A stretch of DNA of 64,000 nucleotides from PALSA-612 sp035652235. Its GTDB lineage: Bacteria; Actinomycetota; Thermoleophilia; Gaiellales; Gaiellaceae. A model generated the notes under the pieces. That model did no database searches. It was not told where the DNA came from and was given only the letters and a program-made list of their open reading frames with translations. The DNA lies in contig DASREE010000018.1 in assembly GCA_035652235.1 (NCBI GenBank), positions 45,330 through 109,329 on the forward strand. Reading direction: 5' to 3'. A program made the translations under genes and the position numbers. The stretch's first letter is position 1. Each line of letters opens with the position of its first letter. Shown one piece after another: positions 7,611 to 16,453 of this stretch.

Positions 7611-8480
7611 CTACGAGGCGTAGCCGAGCTCGCGCAGAAGCGCTCCGGCCTCGCGCTCGACGTCGGCGAGCTGCTCGGGCGAGAGGTCGCGCCGCCAGCG
7701 TCCGACCGAGCGCTCGTGCGCCCTCGCCAGCGCCGCCGTGAGGCGGTCGGAGTCGGCCTCGAGGTGCGCGGCGAGCCGTTGCGCTGCGCACACGGGGTCG
7801 CGTACGACCTCCTCGTAGCGCAGCTCGAGCAGGTGGTCGGCGTGCTGCCGGGCCGCGCCCACGTACCGCCGCCAGGCCCACGCGGCGCGGGTCGCGTTGC
7901 TCGCGCTCTCGAACTCCGTGCGCCGCTCGGGCTCCACCCAGAAGCGGGCGTCTGCGCCGTACGGCTGGCCGACGTCGTCACGACCGTCCCGGTCGAAGCT
8001 GAGCCAGCCGCGCTCGAGCAGCGAGCAGACGACGTCGCGGCCGTCGCGCACGATGTGGACGACGCGAGCACGCGGATAGGCACGTGCGATCGCGTCGACG
8101 AGGTACGCGGCCTCTGGCGTCTGCTCGACGCAGCGGAGTCCGCGCACCGCCGCCAGCCTGCGGACACGCTCGACCACGCGGCGGAGTTGACGTGCCGCCT
8201 GCTCCACCGGCAGGCGGACGAGCTCGGGCACTGCGGCTTTGAGCGGAGCGACCTCACCCAGATCGACGAATCCGGGCACGGCGCCGATCGACTGGGCGAG
8301 CATGGTCGTGCCCGACCGCGGCGATCCGACCACGAACACGAGGCGGTCGTCGACGCGGCCTAGCCGAGCCGTGAACGAGAAGCCGCCGCGCGGGACGACG
8401 TGCCTCGCGGTCGCCGCGTACAGCGACGCCGTCGCCACCGCCTGCCGCACGAGCTGCAGCGTGCCGACGTGCTCGACCAT
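7611..8480 (-). CDS. PAPS-dependent sulfotransferase family protein
   Basis: A 289-residue sulfotransferase. The 5'-phosphosulfate loop is FVVGSPRSGTTML (residues 49-61), and the 3'-phosphate motif is VVHIVRDGRDVVCS. Family members transfer sulfate from PAPS to a hydroxyl or amine; the acceptor is unknown. The C-terminal LLELRYEEVVRDP segment is also typical. The ATG start follows a TACCAT box (8492-8487) by six bases. The downstream gene is a tRNA-adjacent membrane protein, and no PAPS synthesis gene is nearby. Confidence 0.85.
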   Translation of the reverse strand: MVEHVGTLQLVRQAVATASLYAATARHVVPRGGFSFTARLGRVDDRLVFVVGSPRSGTTMLAQSIGAVPGFVDLGEVAPLKAAVPELVRLPVEQAARQLRRVVERVRRLAAVRGLRCVEQTPEAAYLVDAIARAYPRARVVHIVRDGRDVVCSLLERGWLSFDRDGRDDVGQPYGADARFWVEPERRTEFESASNATRAAWAWRRYVGAARQHADHLLELRYEEVVRDPVCAAQRLAAHLEADSDRLTAALARAHERSVGRWRRDLSPEQLADVEREAGALLRELGYAS

Positions 8481-8573
8481 GCCGCGATGGTACTCGCCGG
8501 CGGAGGATCGGTCATTCCGGCGGTGGGTGCCGGTCTTCTCGTCACGCTCGTCGCGGCCCCGCCGGAGAGAGGC

Positions 8574-9620
8574 TCAGGCCCTGACCGTCACCGGGACGCG
8601 CTGCACGGCGTTGTTCGCATACCCGCCGACGTTCCACTCGGGGACGAGCGGCTGCTCGTTGCCGGCCTCGTCGCGTGCCCGGCAGAGGAGCTCGTAGTCG
8701 CCGGGCGCCGCCTCCCAGACGAAGCGCCAGCCTGCCCACGCCCACGGGCCGAGCTGAGGCTCGACCTCGGCGGCGGTCCAGACAGCGCCGCCGTCGACGC
8801 TCACCTCGACCGCTGCGACCGGGGCGAGGCCCGACCAGGCACGGCCCTCGAGGGGGCACGGGCCGGCGTCCACGATCCGGTGGCGCGAGAGGAAGTCCGG
8901 GATACCCGGCGGCGCCATCAGCGCCCGCGGCCGGATGCGCGTGAGCGGGATCCCCTCGTCGTCCTCGTCGCGCCGCAGCCGGTACGCGCGCGTCTGCTGG
9001 TAGCCGTCGAACGGCCGCTCGAGGACGGTGATCCGCTCGAGCCACTTCACGTTCGTCATGCCGTACCAGCCGGGGACGACGAGCCGCAGCGGGGCGCCGT
9101 GCTGCGGAGGAAGCGGCGCGCCGTTCAGGTCGTAGGCGAGCAGGACGTCCTCCCGAAAGGCCTCGTCGAGCGGCAAGCTCCGTTCGTACGCCTGCTCGAC
9201 GCCGCCATCGACGCCCCGGTCGGAGCCGGAGAAGAGCACCTCCTCCGCCCGCTGGGAAACACCCGCCTCGACGAGCAGCGAGCGCAGCGGAACGCCGGTC
9301 CACTCCCCGGTCCCGACCGCCTCGGAGCGCCACGGCTGGCTCACCGGTCGCGGGTCGAGGTGCGCCCGTCCGTTGCCGGCGCACTCCATCGTCACGACCG
9401 AGGTCGTGGGCGGTCGGGCGCGCAGGTCGTGCAGCGACAGCGTGAGCTCGCGTTTCACCTGCCCCCCGACCCGGAGCCGCCAGCCGTCGGGCACCACCGG
9501 GACGTCGAAGTGGGTGAGCAGGTAGTGGAGCCCGACAGGCGTGACGGGATAGCGGAGCGCCTCGAGCGGCAGGCCGTGGTTCCGCGTCGCGAGCTGGAGC
9601 TCCTCGAGCGTGATCGCCAC
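8574..9620 (-). CDS. sulfite oxidase-like molybdopterin-dependent oxidoreductase
   Basis: A 348-residue protein with the sulfite-oxidase molybdopterin domain followed by a Mo-co dimerisation domain. The molybdenum-ligating cysteine is C80 in VVTMECAGNGR; the later GSDRGVD and VPGWYGMTNVKWL segments are family landmarks. The C-terminal half (VSVDGGAVWTAAEVEP...WEAAPGDYELLCRA) is the dimerisation domain. No signal peptide or heme domain is visible, so it probably acts in the cytoplasm, or with a separate electron acceptor. The GTG start lies six bases after TAGGCT (9632-9627). Confidence 0.85.
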   Translation of the reverse strand: MAITLEELQLATRNHGLPLEALRYPVTPVGLHYLLTHFDVPVVPDGWRLRVGGQVKRELTLSLHDLRARPPTTSVVTMECAGNGRAHLDPRPVSQPWRSEAVGTGEWTGVPLRSLLVEAGVSQRAEEVLFSGSDRGVDGGVEQAYERSLPLDEAFREDVLLAYDLNGAPLPPQHGAPLRLVVPGWYGMTNVKWLERITVLERPFDGYQQTRAYRLRRDEDDEGIPLTRIRPRALMAPPGIPDFLSRHRIVDAGPCPLEGRAWSGLAPVAAVEVSVDGGAVWTAAEVEPQLGPWAWAGWRFVWEAAPGDYELLCRARDEAGNEQPLVPEWNVGGYANNAVQRVPVTVRA

Positions 9621-9839
9621 TCCGCAAGCCTAGTCGAGCCACCGGCAGCGCTCGCTGGAGCTCTGGGCCGGGATCCGCGGCCTGGGCGGCCGGGGTCCGA
9701 CCCGATGCATGAGCTCCGTGGACATCGCTCCGAACGGCGTAACCCGGGTCTGACCCCCGGGCAGGGCCGGCTCGGGCCTGCGCCCCGGGGAGTAGAATCT
9801 CTGACATGGCGCTCAGGACGGAGGATCCCCTCAGTACCC

Positions 9840-10829
9840 ATGCCGAGCCTGCCCCGCATCAAGCGGACGCGTCGGCGGACCCGGCCTGCGGACATCGCGC
9901 TCACGCATCGCGAGCACCGGCTCGCTGAGCTCGACGCCGGGGGCCTCGTCTGGGTGCACCTGACGGCTCCGAGCGCGGAGGAGATCGCCGCCCTCAGCCA
10001 GCGCTTCGGCTGGCACCCGCTCGATCTCGAGGACGTCCTCTCGAAGCGCCAGCGGCCGAAGATCGACGAGTACCCGAACTATCTGTTCGGCGTCCTCCAC
10101 TTCCCGGTCTACGACAAGACGGTCCAGCGCCTGAACGCCGGCGAGCTCGACTTCTTCCTCGGCTCCGGCTACCTGGTGACCCTGCCGACGGTCGAGCTGC
10201 TCCCCGTGACGAGGCTCTTCGAGCGCTGCGGCGAGGACGCCGACCTCCGCGAGACCCTGTTCGGCAAGGGCTCCGGCTACCTCTTCTACCACGTCCTCGA
10301 CGACCTGTTCGACTACTGCTTCCCGATCCTCGACAAGATCGGGCACAAGCTCGACACGGTCGAGGACGAGATGTTCGAGGGCCGCTCCGAGGAGGTCGTC
10401 CGCGACATCTCGAACGTGAAGCAGGAGATCATCTCCTACCGGAAGATCATCAAGCCGGAGCGGGCCACTCTGCGCGTGCTCGAGCGACACACGCGCCGGT
10501 TCCTGCCGGAGGAGCTCGAGGTCTACTTCGACGACATCGTCGATGCCGCCGAACGGATCTGGGACCTCCTCGACAACTACAAGGAGGTCGTCGAGGGGCT
10601 CGAGTCGACGAACGAGTCGGTCATCTCCCACCGTCAGAACGACATTCTCCGGGTGCTGACCGTGTTCAGCGTCGTGCTCCTGCCCCTGACGCTGATCAGC
10701 GGCATCTTCGGCATGAACACCCGCTTCCCCGGCTTCGACACCTCCGAGGGTTTCTGGGCGATCCTCGGGATCATGGCCGTGACGGTCGTCGTGCTCGTCG
10801 GCTTCTTTCGCTATAAGCGCTTCTTCTAA
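9840..10829 (+). CDS. corA: CorA family Mg2+/Co2+ transporter
   Basis: A 329-residue CorA channel: a long cytoplasmic alpha/beta and helical domain, then two C-terminal transmembrane helices. The signature GMN is at residues 291-293 (SGIFGMNTRFPG), and a basic tail RYKRFF ends the protein. It should import divalent metal ions as a pentamer in the inner membrane. The ATG at 9840 follows GGAGGA (9820-9825), a rather long spacing. A TAGAAT box at 9792-9797 would give a leader of about 36 nt. The leader has CCCGGG inverted repeats upstream, but no M-box was recognised. Confidence 0.92.
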   Translation: MPSLPRIKRTRRRTRPADIALTHREHRLAELDAGGLVWVHLTAPSAEEIAALSQRFGWHPLDLEDVLSKRQRPKIDEYPNYLFGVLHFPVYDKTVQRLNAGELDFFLGSGYLVTLPTVELLPVTRLFERCGEDADLRETLFGKGSGYLFYHVLDDLFDYCFPILDKIGHKLDTVEDEMFEGRSEEVVRDISNVKQEIISYRKIIKPERATLRVLERHTRRFLPEELEVYFDDIVDAAERIWDLLDNYKEVVEGLESTNESVISHRQNDILRVLTVFSVVLLPLTLISGIFGMNTRFPGFDTSEGFWAILGIMAVTVVVLVGFFRYKRFF

Positions 10830-10843
10830 CGGAGCGCCACGGT

Positions 10844-10858
10844 CCCGTCTCAGACGGG
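10844..10858 (+). terminator. short hairpin after corA
   Basis: CCCGTC (10844-10849) pairs with GACGGG (10853-10858) around TCA, 14 bases after the corA stop. There is no T-run, as is usual for hairpin ends here, so termination strength is uncertain. Confidence 0.35.
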
Positions 10859-10931
10859 GCGCCACAGTCACTCGTCCGGGGCGAGGCCGGCTGCATGGCG
10901 CCGGACGATCAGCACCGATTAGGCTGACCGC

Positions 10932-11414
10932 GTGACGAAGCAGCTGTGGGCTCCGTGGCGTCTCGAGTACGTCGCGACGGCGGACGAGCAGACCGGGTGC
11001 GTCTTCTGCCGGGCAGACGGTGGAGACGACGAGGACTGCCTGGTCGTCCGCCGGGGCGTCGAGGCGCTCGTCATCCTCAACAAGTACCCGTACGCGTCGG
11101 GTCATCTGCTCGTCGCGCCTCGTCGCCATCTCGCCGATTTCGCCGACCTGTCCGCGGACGAGGTGGTCGAGGTGCACCGGCTCGCCGCCTCGGGCATGGC
11201 CGCGCTGGCAGAGGTGTACGCACCGCAGGGGTACAACCTCGGCTGGAACCTCGGCCGGATCGCGGGCGCCGGCGTGGTCGACCACGTGCACATGCACGTC
11301 GTGCCGCGCTGGGCCGGGGACACGAACTTCATGCCCGTGCTGGCGGACGTGAAGGTGCTCCCCGAGCACGTGGAGGTGACGCGACGCCGGCTCGCCTCCG
11401 CCTGGCCGCGTTGA
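10932..11414 (+). CDS. HIT family nucleotide hydrolase/phosphorylase
   Basis: A 160-residue histidine-triad protein. The triad H118-V-H120-M-H122-V-V-P follows GAGVVD, and the N-terminal CVFC pair (C23, C26) plus W7-xx-W-R resembles the Ap4A phosphorylase-like HIT branch of actinobacteria. It probably hydrolyses or phosphorolyses dinucleoside polyphosphates or AMP derivatives in the cytoplasm; the exact substrate is unknown. The GTG start is exactly six bases after TAGGCT (10920-10925), giving a leaderless mRNA. Confidence 0.88.
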   Translation: MTKQLWAPWRLEYVATADEQTGCVFCRADGGDDEDCLVVRRGVEALVILNKYPYASGHLLVAPRRHLADFADLSADEVVEVHRLAASGMAALAEVYAPQGYNLGWNLGRIAGAGVVDHVHMHVVPRWAGDTNFMPVLADVKVLPEHVEVTRRRLASAWPR

Positions 11415-11619
11415 ACGCGCCGAGGGCCGGCCGGAGTCGGTACCGGCGGCCGCCTCGCCGATCATCCTCGTTCGGGGAGTGGAGCGCACGCGGCGCCCGG
11501 CCGACCAAGCGTCGAAACGGTCGCTTCGGACGGACGACAGGACTCCGGCCGGGCGGCGAGTATGGGAGTGTGCTGAAATCCCCCGAACCCCCGTATCCGT
11601 CCCCGAACGAAGGAAGGGA

Positions 11620-13104
11620 ATGACACGACGCTCGAACGCCCTCAGGGCGAGCGGCGGCTCAGCACGGTGGGTGGGCATCGCCGTTCTGCTCGCCGCCGTC
11701 GCCGCGGCGGCCGCCGCCGGCTCGACGCAGGCAGCCCGCTCCGTCCGGCCCAGTCCCACGGTCCGCCACACCGGCGGGTACGTCCCCGCCCACGGCGTGG
11801 GTCGGAGGCTCGGCTGGGGCAATCTCATTTACCACGGCGGGCCTGTGATGCGGACGAACAAGACGTACGCCATCTACTGGATTCCGTCGGGCTACTCGGT
11901 CAGCCCGAACTACGTCAGCCTGATCAACCGCTACTTCACGGACGTCGCCGCCGACGGCGGGTCGAACCAGAACGTCTACTCGGTCGAGACGCAGTACTAC
12001 GATGGCACCGGGCCGATCGCCTACAGCTCCACCTTCGGCGGGTACACGATCGACACGACGCCCTTCCCGGCGAATGCCTACTCGTCGTGCGGGGGGCCAC
12101 CGAAATGCCTGAGCGACACCCAGCTCGTCACGGAGATCAACAACGTCGTCGCCGCGCAGGGGTGGGTGAAGAACCTGACGACGCAGTTCTTCATCTTCAC
12201 GCCGAAGAACGTCGGTAGCTGCGACGCTCCGGGCGACTGCTCCTACTCGGTGTTCTGCGCCTACCACGGCTACGCAGGTGGCCTGATCTACGCCAACCAG
12301 CCATACGCGGCCGCGCCCGGCTGCGACACCGACCATCCGAACGGCGACGACGCGGACGCGACGATCAACGTCGCGAGCCACGAGCACCGCGAGGCGATCA
12401 ACGACGAGCACCTGGACGCCTGGTACGACAGCGCCGGCTACGAAGGATCGGACAAGTGCGCCTGGATCTTCGGGGCGGCTCTCGGCGGCAGCGTCGGCTC
12501 GCGCTACAACCAGATCATCAACGGCCACCATTACTGGCTGCAGGAGGAGTGGTCGAACGCGGGCTCGACGTGCCTGCAGCGCTACGGCTCGGCCGGGAGC
12601 CCGCCGACGGTGACGTCGTTCTCGCCGACGAGCGGGCCGGTGGGGACGAGCGTGTCGATCAGCGGGACGAACTTCACCGGGGCGACGGCGGTCGGCTTCA
12701 ACGGCACGGCCGCGACGTCGTTCACGGTCAACTCGGCGACGAGCATCACGGCGACGGTGCCGTCCGGAGCGACGAGCGGACCGATCTCGGTGACGACGCC
12801 GAACGGCACCGGCACGAGCGCAGCGTCCTTCACCGTCACCGGCGGAGGCGGCGGGAGCCCGCCCACGGTGACGTCGTTCTCGCCCACCCGCGGCTATCCG
12901 GGGACCGTCGTGACGATCAACGGGGCCAACTTCACCGGCGCGACCTCGGTCAAGCTCGGATCGGTGACGGCGGCGTTCACCGTCGTCTCGTCGATGCAGA
13001 TTCGGGCGACGGTGCCGTCGTCCCTTCGCTACGGCTTCTTCAAGTGGCAGGTGACGACGCCCGGAGGGACCGCGACGAGCACGGGGTACTTCTGGGTGCT
13101 GTGA
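11620..13104 (+). CDS. secreted protein with an unassigned N-terminal domain and two IPT/TIG domains
   Basis: A 494-residue exported protein. A signal peptide (basic MTRRSNALRASGGSAR, then an alanine-rich core to about residue 38) precedes a domain of roughly 280 residues. That domain contains the histidine- and acid-rich segment VASHEHREAINDEHLDAWYD and paired cysteines. It resembles EXORDIUM/PHI-1-like or metalloprotease-like secreted domains, but no strict HExxH is present. Two tandem IPT/TIG beta-sandwich domains follow, both opening PPTVTSFSPT and separated by a GGGGGS-like linker. The ATG is preceded by AGGAAGGGA. A surface or extracellular binding role is likely. Confidence 0.7.
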   Translation: MTRRSNALRASGGSARWVGIAVLLAAVAAAAAAGSTQAARSVRPSPTVRHTGGYVPAHGVGRRLGWGNLIYHGGPVMRTNKTYAIYWIPSGYSVSPNYVSLINRYFTDVAADGGSNQNVYSVETQYYDGTGPIAYSSTFGGYTIDTTPFPANAYSSCGGPPKCLSDTQLVTEINNVVAAQGWVKNLTTQFFIFTPKNVGSCDAPGDCSYSVFCAYHGYAGGLIYANQPYAAAPGCDTDHPNGDDADATINVASHEHREAINDEHLDAWYDSAGYEGSDKCAWIFGAALGGSVGSRYNQIINGHHYWLQEEWSNAGSTCLQRYGSAGSPPTVTSFSPTSGPVGTSVSISGTNFTGATAVGFNGTAATSFTVNSATSITATVPSGATSGPISVTTPNGTGTSAASFTVTGGGGGSPPTVTSFSPTRGYPGTVVTINGANFTGATSVKLGSVTAAFTVVSSMQIRATVPSSLRYGFFKWQVTTPGGTATSTGYFWVL

Positions 13105-13139
13105 GCGCCGCGTCAGGTGAACAGGACGGCAGAGTCACA

Positions 13140-13159
13140 GGGGCCCCGGCCGGGGCCCC
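13140..13159 (+). terminator. GC palindrome after the IPT/TIG gene
   Basis: A perfect 20-base palindrome of GGGGCCCCGG with its complement, 36 bases after the stop codon and followed by CTCGCCGTTTCGG. It is a strong hairpin in either strand; the lack of a long T-run leaves the mechanism open. Confidence 0.5.
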
Positions 13160-13347
13160 TCGCCGTTTCGGCTGCGGGCGCGGGCCGGGCACGAGCGCCC
13201 GCCGGAGTGCCGGGCTCGTCCGGCGAGAGCGCTCCTCCGGCGGGCGCGACTCCCGCCCCGCACGGTCGCTCGCTCGGGGGAGGACGGGGCAAGCCACCTG
13301 CACGGGCGATGCAGCGATCGCTCGCCGGGGCCGAAGGCGCAAGCACG

Positions 13348-13557
13348 ATGAACAGGCTGGCACGGTTGAAGCCCTGGCAGCTGTGGCTCGTCGTCGGCGG
13401 CTTCGGCATCGCGGTCGCCTTCCTCGTCTCCGGTGCGATCGAACTCCTGTGGTGGCTGCGACCCGTGCTCTCGGTCCTGGGTGCGATGGTCGCAGTCAGC
13501 TGGGCGTTCCTCGAGGTTCGCCGGCGGAGGGTCGACGACGAGTGGATCAGCTCCTGA
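13348..13557 (+). CDS. small two-helix membrane protein
   Basis: A 69-residue protein, MNRLARLKPWQLWLVVGGFG..., with two hydrophobic segments (about residues 10-30 and 36-54) and a basic RRRR stretch before the acidic C-terminus. Hydrophobic periodicity and codon choice look coding. The ATG at 13348 was chosen because the frame upstream is Ala/Gly/Arg-rich without sense. No family is recognised. It is flanked by hairpins on both sides, so it appears to be a single-gene unit. Confidence 0.6.
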   Translation: MNRLARLKPWQLWLVVGGFGIAVAFLVSGAIELLWWLRPVLSVLGAMVAVSWAFLEVRRRRVDDEWISS

Positions 13558-13617
13558 GCCGGCAGCGGGAAGGCGACAGACGGCCGCTCGGCCCGCCCCG
13601 CATCGACCGGGCGGAGG

Positions 13618-13650
13618 CTGTGGGCGCCCGGCGTCCGCCGGCGCCCACAG
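13618..13650 (+). terminator. strong hairpin after the small membrane protein gene
   Basis: CTGTGGGCGCC (13618-13628) pairs perfectly with GGCGCCCACAG (13640-13650), and the loop can pair further (GGCG/CGCC). It lies 60 bases after the stop codon. Confidence 0.55.
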
Positions 13651-13925
13651 CTCTCCGTCCTCGCGCTCAGACCCCCGACTGAGCGGGCGAGGGGCGAACC
13701 GCAGCTGCGCCCCGCCTGCTCCCGCATCGTACTACGAGCAAAGACCGCTGGCGAGTCGCAATCCGCACAGCTTCCTGTGGGGAAGCCCAGCGGGCCTCGC
13801 CACCCTCCCGCCGGACGGTCGAGCGAGCACCGCAAGCGGGCGAAACGGCGCGGCTGAGCGGTTCGGGGCCCGACCCTCGCGGCGGGCAAGAGCCCCGCCC
13901 GGCTGGAGCTCTTGGCTGAGAAAAC
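13651..13925. other. intergenic stretch with no gene seen
   Basis: Between the hairpin at 13618-13650 and the 3' end of tRNA-Gly no frame has convincing coding character. Frames that cross it are antisense or composition artefacts, and no RNA element was recognised. Confidence 0.5.
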
Positions 13926-14001
13926 TGGAGCGGACGACGGGGCTCGAACCCGCGACCCTTGGCTTGGGAAGCCAATGCTCTACCAGCTGAGCTACGTCCG
14001 C
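13926..14001 (-). tRNA. tRNA-Gly (anticodon CCC)
   Basis: A 76-nt cloverleaf on the minus strand. Acceptor GCGGACG (14001-13995) pairs with CGTCCGC (13936-13930), with discriminator T and an encoded CCA (13928-13926). The anticodon stem TTGGC/GCCAA encloses TTCCCAA, giving anticodon CCC, which reads GGG. It is the only one of the four tRNAs here with CCA in the gene. A TATCGT box about ten bases upstream may be its -10. Confidence 0.95.
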
Positions 14002-14244
14002 GCGGCACGGACACGATACCGAAGCGGCACAGACACGACACAGGTCTTCCGGCATGCTCGAGGCTCCGCGACGGCGACGCTCCCTCCCCGCTTCGCCCTC
14101 GCTGCGCTCGCGCCGGCGGTCGCCCGGTGCCGGCGCGAGCCCTCTCCTCCACGCGTCGGACGGCGACGTCCGGCGCGTGCGACGGGGCGGCGAGGAGTAC
14201 GCCAGCGGGGATAATGGGGGCGTGACACGACCGGAGGAGACCCG

Positions 14245-15267
14245 ATGAGCACGCAGGCACTGAAGGAAACCGCCCGGGCGCTCGTGGCGCCCGGCAAGGG
14301 CATTCTCGCCGCCGACGAGTCGAGCGGGACGATCAAGAAGCGGTTCGACTCGATCGGCGTCGAGTCGACGGAAGAGAGCCGCCGCGCCTATCGCGACCTC
14401 CTGTTCACGACGCCCGGCGTGGAGGAGTTCATCAGCGGCGTCATCCTCTTCGACGAGACCATCCGCCAGTCGTCGGCCGACGGGACACCGTTCCCGAAGC
14501 TCCTCGAGGGCAAGGGGATCATCCCCGGGATCAAGGTCGACAAGGGAGCGAAGGACCTCGCGAACGCTCCGGGCGAGAAGATCACGGAGGGTCTCGACGG
14601 GCTGCGCGAGCGGCTCGAGGAGTACCGCTCCCTCGGCGCCCGGTTCACGAAGTGGCGCGCCGTGATCACGATCGGCGCGGGCATCCCGAGCGAGTACTGC
14701 ATCTGGGCGAACGCCCACGCGCTCGCCCGCTTCGCCGCCCTGTCACAGGAGGCCGGGCTCGTACCGATCGTCGAGCCGGAGGTGCTGATGGACGGCGATC
14801 ACACGATCGATCGCAGCTTCGATGTCACCTCGCGGACGCTGCACGCGGTCTTCACCGAGCTGCGCGACCAGCGCGTGCACTTCGATCAGATGCTGCTGAA
14901 GCCGAACATGGTCCTCTCCGGCTACGACTGCCCCGAGCAGGCCGGCCCGGAGGAGGTGGCCGAGCGGACGCTCGAGTGCTTCCGCCGCCACGTGCCGGCG
15001 GCGGTGCCCGGCATCGTCTTCCTGTCGGGGGGCCAATCCGACGAGGACGCGACGGTGCACCTGAACGCGATGAACGCGATCGGGCCCCACCCGTGGCAGC
15101 TCTCCTTCTCCTACGGGCGGGCGCTGCAGGCGCCTGCGCTCAAGGCTTGGGGCGGAAGGCCGGAGAACGTGCAGGCCGCGCAGCGGGCCTTCTACCACCG
15201 CGCGAAGCTGAACAGCGCCGCCCGCTCGGGCTCGTACACGCCCGAGATGGAGAAGCTCGCAGCATAG
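14245..15267 (+). CDS. class I fructose-bisphosphate aldolase
   Basis: Cleaves fructose-1,6-bisphosphate to dihydroxyacetone phosphate and glyceraldehyde-3-phosphate through a Schiff base. The 340-residue sequence matches the eukaryote-like class I family: KGILAADESSGTIKKRF near the N-terminus, FTKWRAVITIG in the middle, the Schiff-base lysine in MLLKPNMVLSG, and FLSGGQSDEDAT. The ATG follows GGAGGAG, and a GATAAT box (14210-14215) lies 30 bases upstream. It is convergent with glpX, the opposing phosphatase, so the two genes cover both directions of the same step. Confidence 0.93.
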   Translation: MSTQALKETARALVAPGKGILAADESSGTIKKRFDSIGVESTEESRRAYRDLLFTTPGVEEFISGVILFDETIRQSSADGTPFPKLLEGKGIIPGIKVDKGAKDLANAPGEKITEGLDGLRERLEEYRSLGARFTKWRAVITIGAGIPSEYCIWANAHALARFAALSQEAGLVPIVEPEVLMDGDHTIDRSFDVTSRTLHAVFTELRDQRVHFDQMLLKPNMVLSGYDCPEQAGPEEVAERTLECFRRHVPAAVPGIVFLSGGQSDEDATVHLNAMNAIGPHPWQLSFSYGRALQAPALKAWGGRPENVQAAQRAFYHRAKLNSAARSGSYTPEMEKLAA

Positions 15268-15304
15268 GGTCGAACGACCCCGGCCGGCGGGCCCGGCATC
15301 CGCG

Positions 15305-15331
15305 ACGAGGCGCAGGCGGCGGGCGCCTCGT
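15305..15331. terminator. hairpin between convergent aldolase and glpX genes
   Basis: ACGAGGCGC (15305-15313) pairs with GCGCCTCGT (15323-15331) around a nine-base loop. Placed between two stop codons, it could serve both strands. There is no T-run on either side. Confidence 0.4.
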
Positions 15332-15410
15332 GCGCGGCCGACAGGCCCGCTCCGGCAGCCTGCGCGTCGGCAGCCGCCCACCCGTGCCGCGACCGGCGGC
15401 CCGGGCCGGA

Positions 15411-16400
15411 TCAGCCGCAGCGGGTCGCCGTCAGCGCGCGCAGCTTGCCGAAGGCGTGGTAGGCCTCGATGCGCCGGACGGTGCCCGAGCGGGAGCGCAT
15501 GACGATCGAGTCGGTGACCGCGCCGCCGGGCGTGTAGCGGACGCCGTCCAGGAGCGCCCCCTCGGTCACTCCGGTCGCGGCGACGAAGACGTCTTCGCCG
15601 GCGACGAGGTCGTCGGTCGTGAGCACGCGGTCGAGGTCGTAGCCGGCGTCGAGGAGCTTCTGCCGCTCCTCGTCCGAGCGCGGCCACAGCTTGCCCTGGA
15701 TGGCGCCGCCGAGGCACTTGATCGCCGCCGCCGAGATCACGCCCTCGGGCGTACCGCCGATCCCCATGAGCAGGTCGACCGGCGACTGGGCGCGCGCAGC
15801 CGCGATCGAAGGGGCGACGTCGCCGTCGGTGATCAGCCGCACCTTCGCCCCCACCTCGCGCAGCTCGGCGATCAGCCCTGCGTGGCGGTCGCGGTCGAGG
15901 ACGACGACCGTGACCTCCTCGGGCGCAACGCCCTTCGCCTTCGCCACCCGACGGACGTTCTCCGCCGCCGGCGCCTCGATGTCGATCACGTCCGCTCCCT
16001 CCGGGCCGACGGCGATCTTGTCCATGTACACGGCTGCCCCGGGGAAGAACATGGTGCCCCGCTCGGCGACGGCGATGACGGCGATCGCGTTCGGCTGGCC
16101 GAGTGCCGTCAGGCGGGTGCCCTCGAGCGGGTCGACCGCGACGTCGACCTCCACCCCGCTCCCGTTGCCGACGCGCTCGCCGTTGTAGAGCATCGGCGCC
16201 TCGTCCTTCTCGCCCTCGCCGATGACGACGACGCCGTCCATGGCGACGGTCTGGAGCATGTGCCGCATGGCGTCGACCGCGGCCTGGTCGGCTGCCTCCT
16301 TGTCGCCTCGTCCGATCCAGCGGCCAGCGCTCATGGCCGCCGCCTCGGTGACGCGGACGAGCTCGAGCGCGAGGTTCCGATCGGGCGCGGCGCCTGCCAC
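15411..16400 (-). CDS. glpX: class II fructose-1,6-bisphosphatase
   Basis: Removes the 1-phosphate of fructose-1,6-bisphosphate in gluconeogenesis. The 329-residue protein has the GlpX metal-site motifs GEGEKDEAPM (residues 61-70) and VDPLEGT, and GIGGTPEGVI further on. Two adjacent GTG codons are possible starts (16403 and 16400). The second was chosen because it lies seven bases after a TACGAT box (16413-16408), matching the leaderless spacing used elsewhere in the window. Confidence 0.93.
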   Translation of the reverse strand: MAGAAPDRNLALELVRVTEAAAMSAGRWIGRGDKEAADQAAVDAMRHMLQTVAMDGVVVIGEGEKDEAPMLYNGERVGNGSGVEVDVAVDPLEGTRLTALGQPNAIAVIAVAERGTMFFPGAAVYMDKIAVGPEGADVIDIEAPAAENVRRVAKAKGVAPEEVTVVVLDRDRHAGLIAELREVGAKVRLITDGDVAPSIAAARAQSPVDLLMGIGGTPEGVISAAAIKCLGGAIQGKLWPRSDEERQKLLDAGYDLDRVLTTDDLVAGEDVFVAATGVTEGALLDGVRYTPGGAVTDSIVMRSRSGTVRRIEAYHAFGKLRALTATRCG

Positions 16401-16453
16401 CACCCCGATCGTACTCGATCGGCGGGGGCGCGTCGGCAGGCCCGAGCGGGCGC

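Noticed and set aside
8400..9839. Long N-terminal extension of CorA
   Set aside because: The extension is antisense to the sulfite-oxidase-like gene and has no CorA similarity; CorA begins at 9840.
9621..9839. Possible metal-sensing leader before corA
   Set aside because: CCCGGG inverted repeats are present, but no M-box or similar element could be matched; GC-rich inverted repeats are common here.
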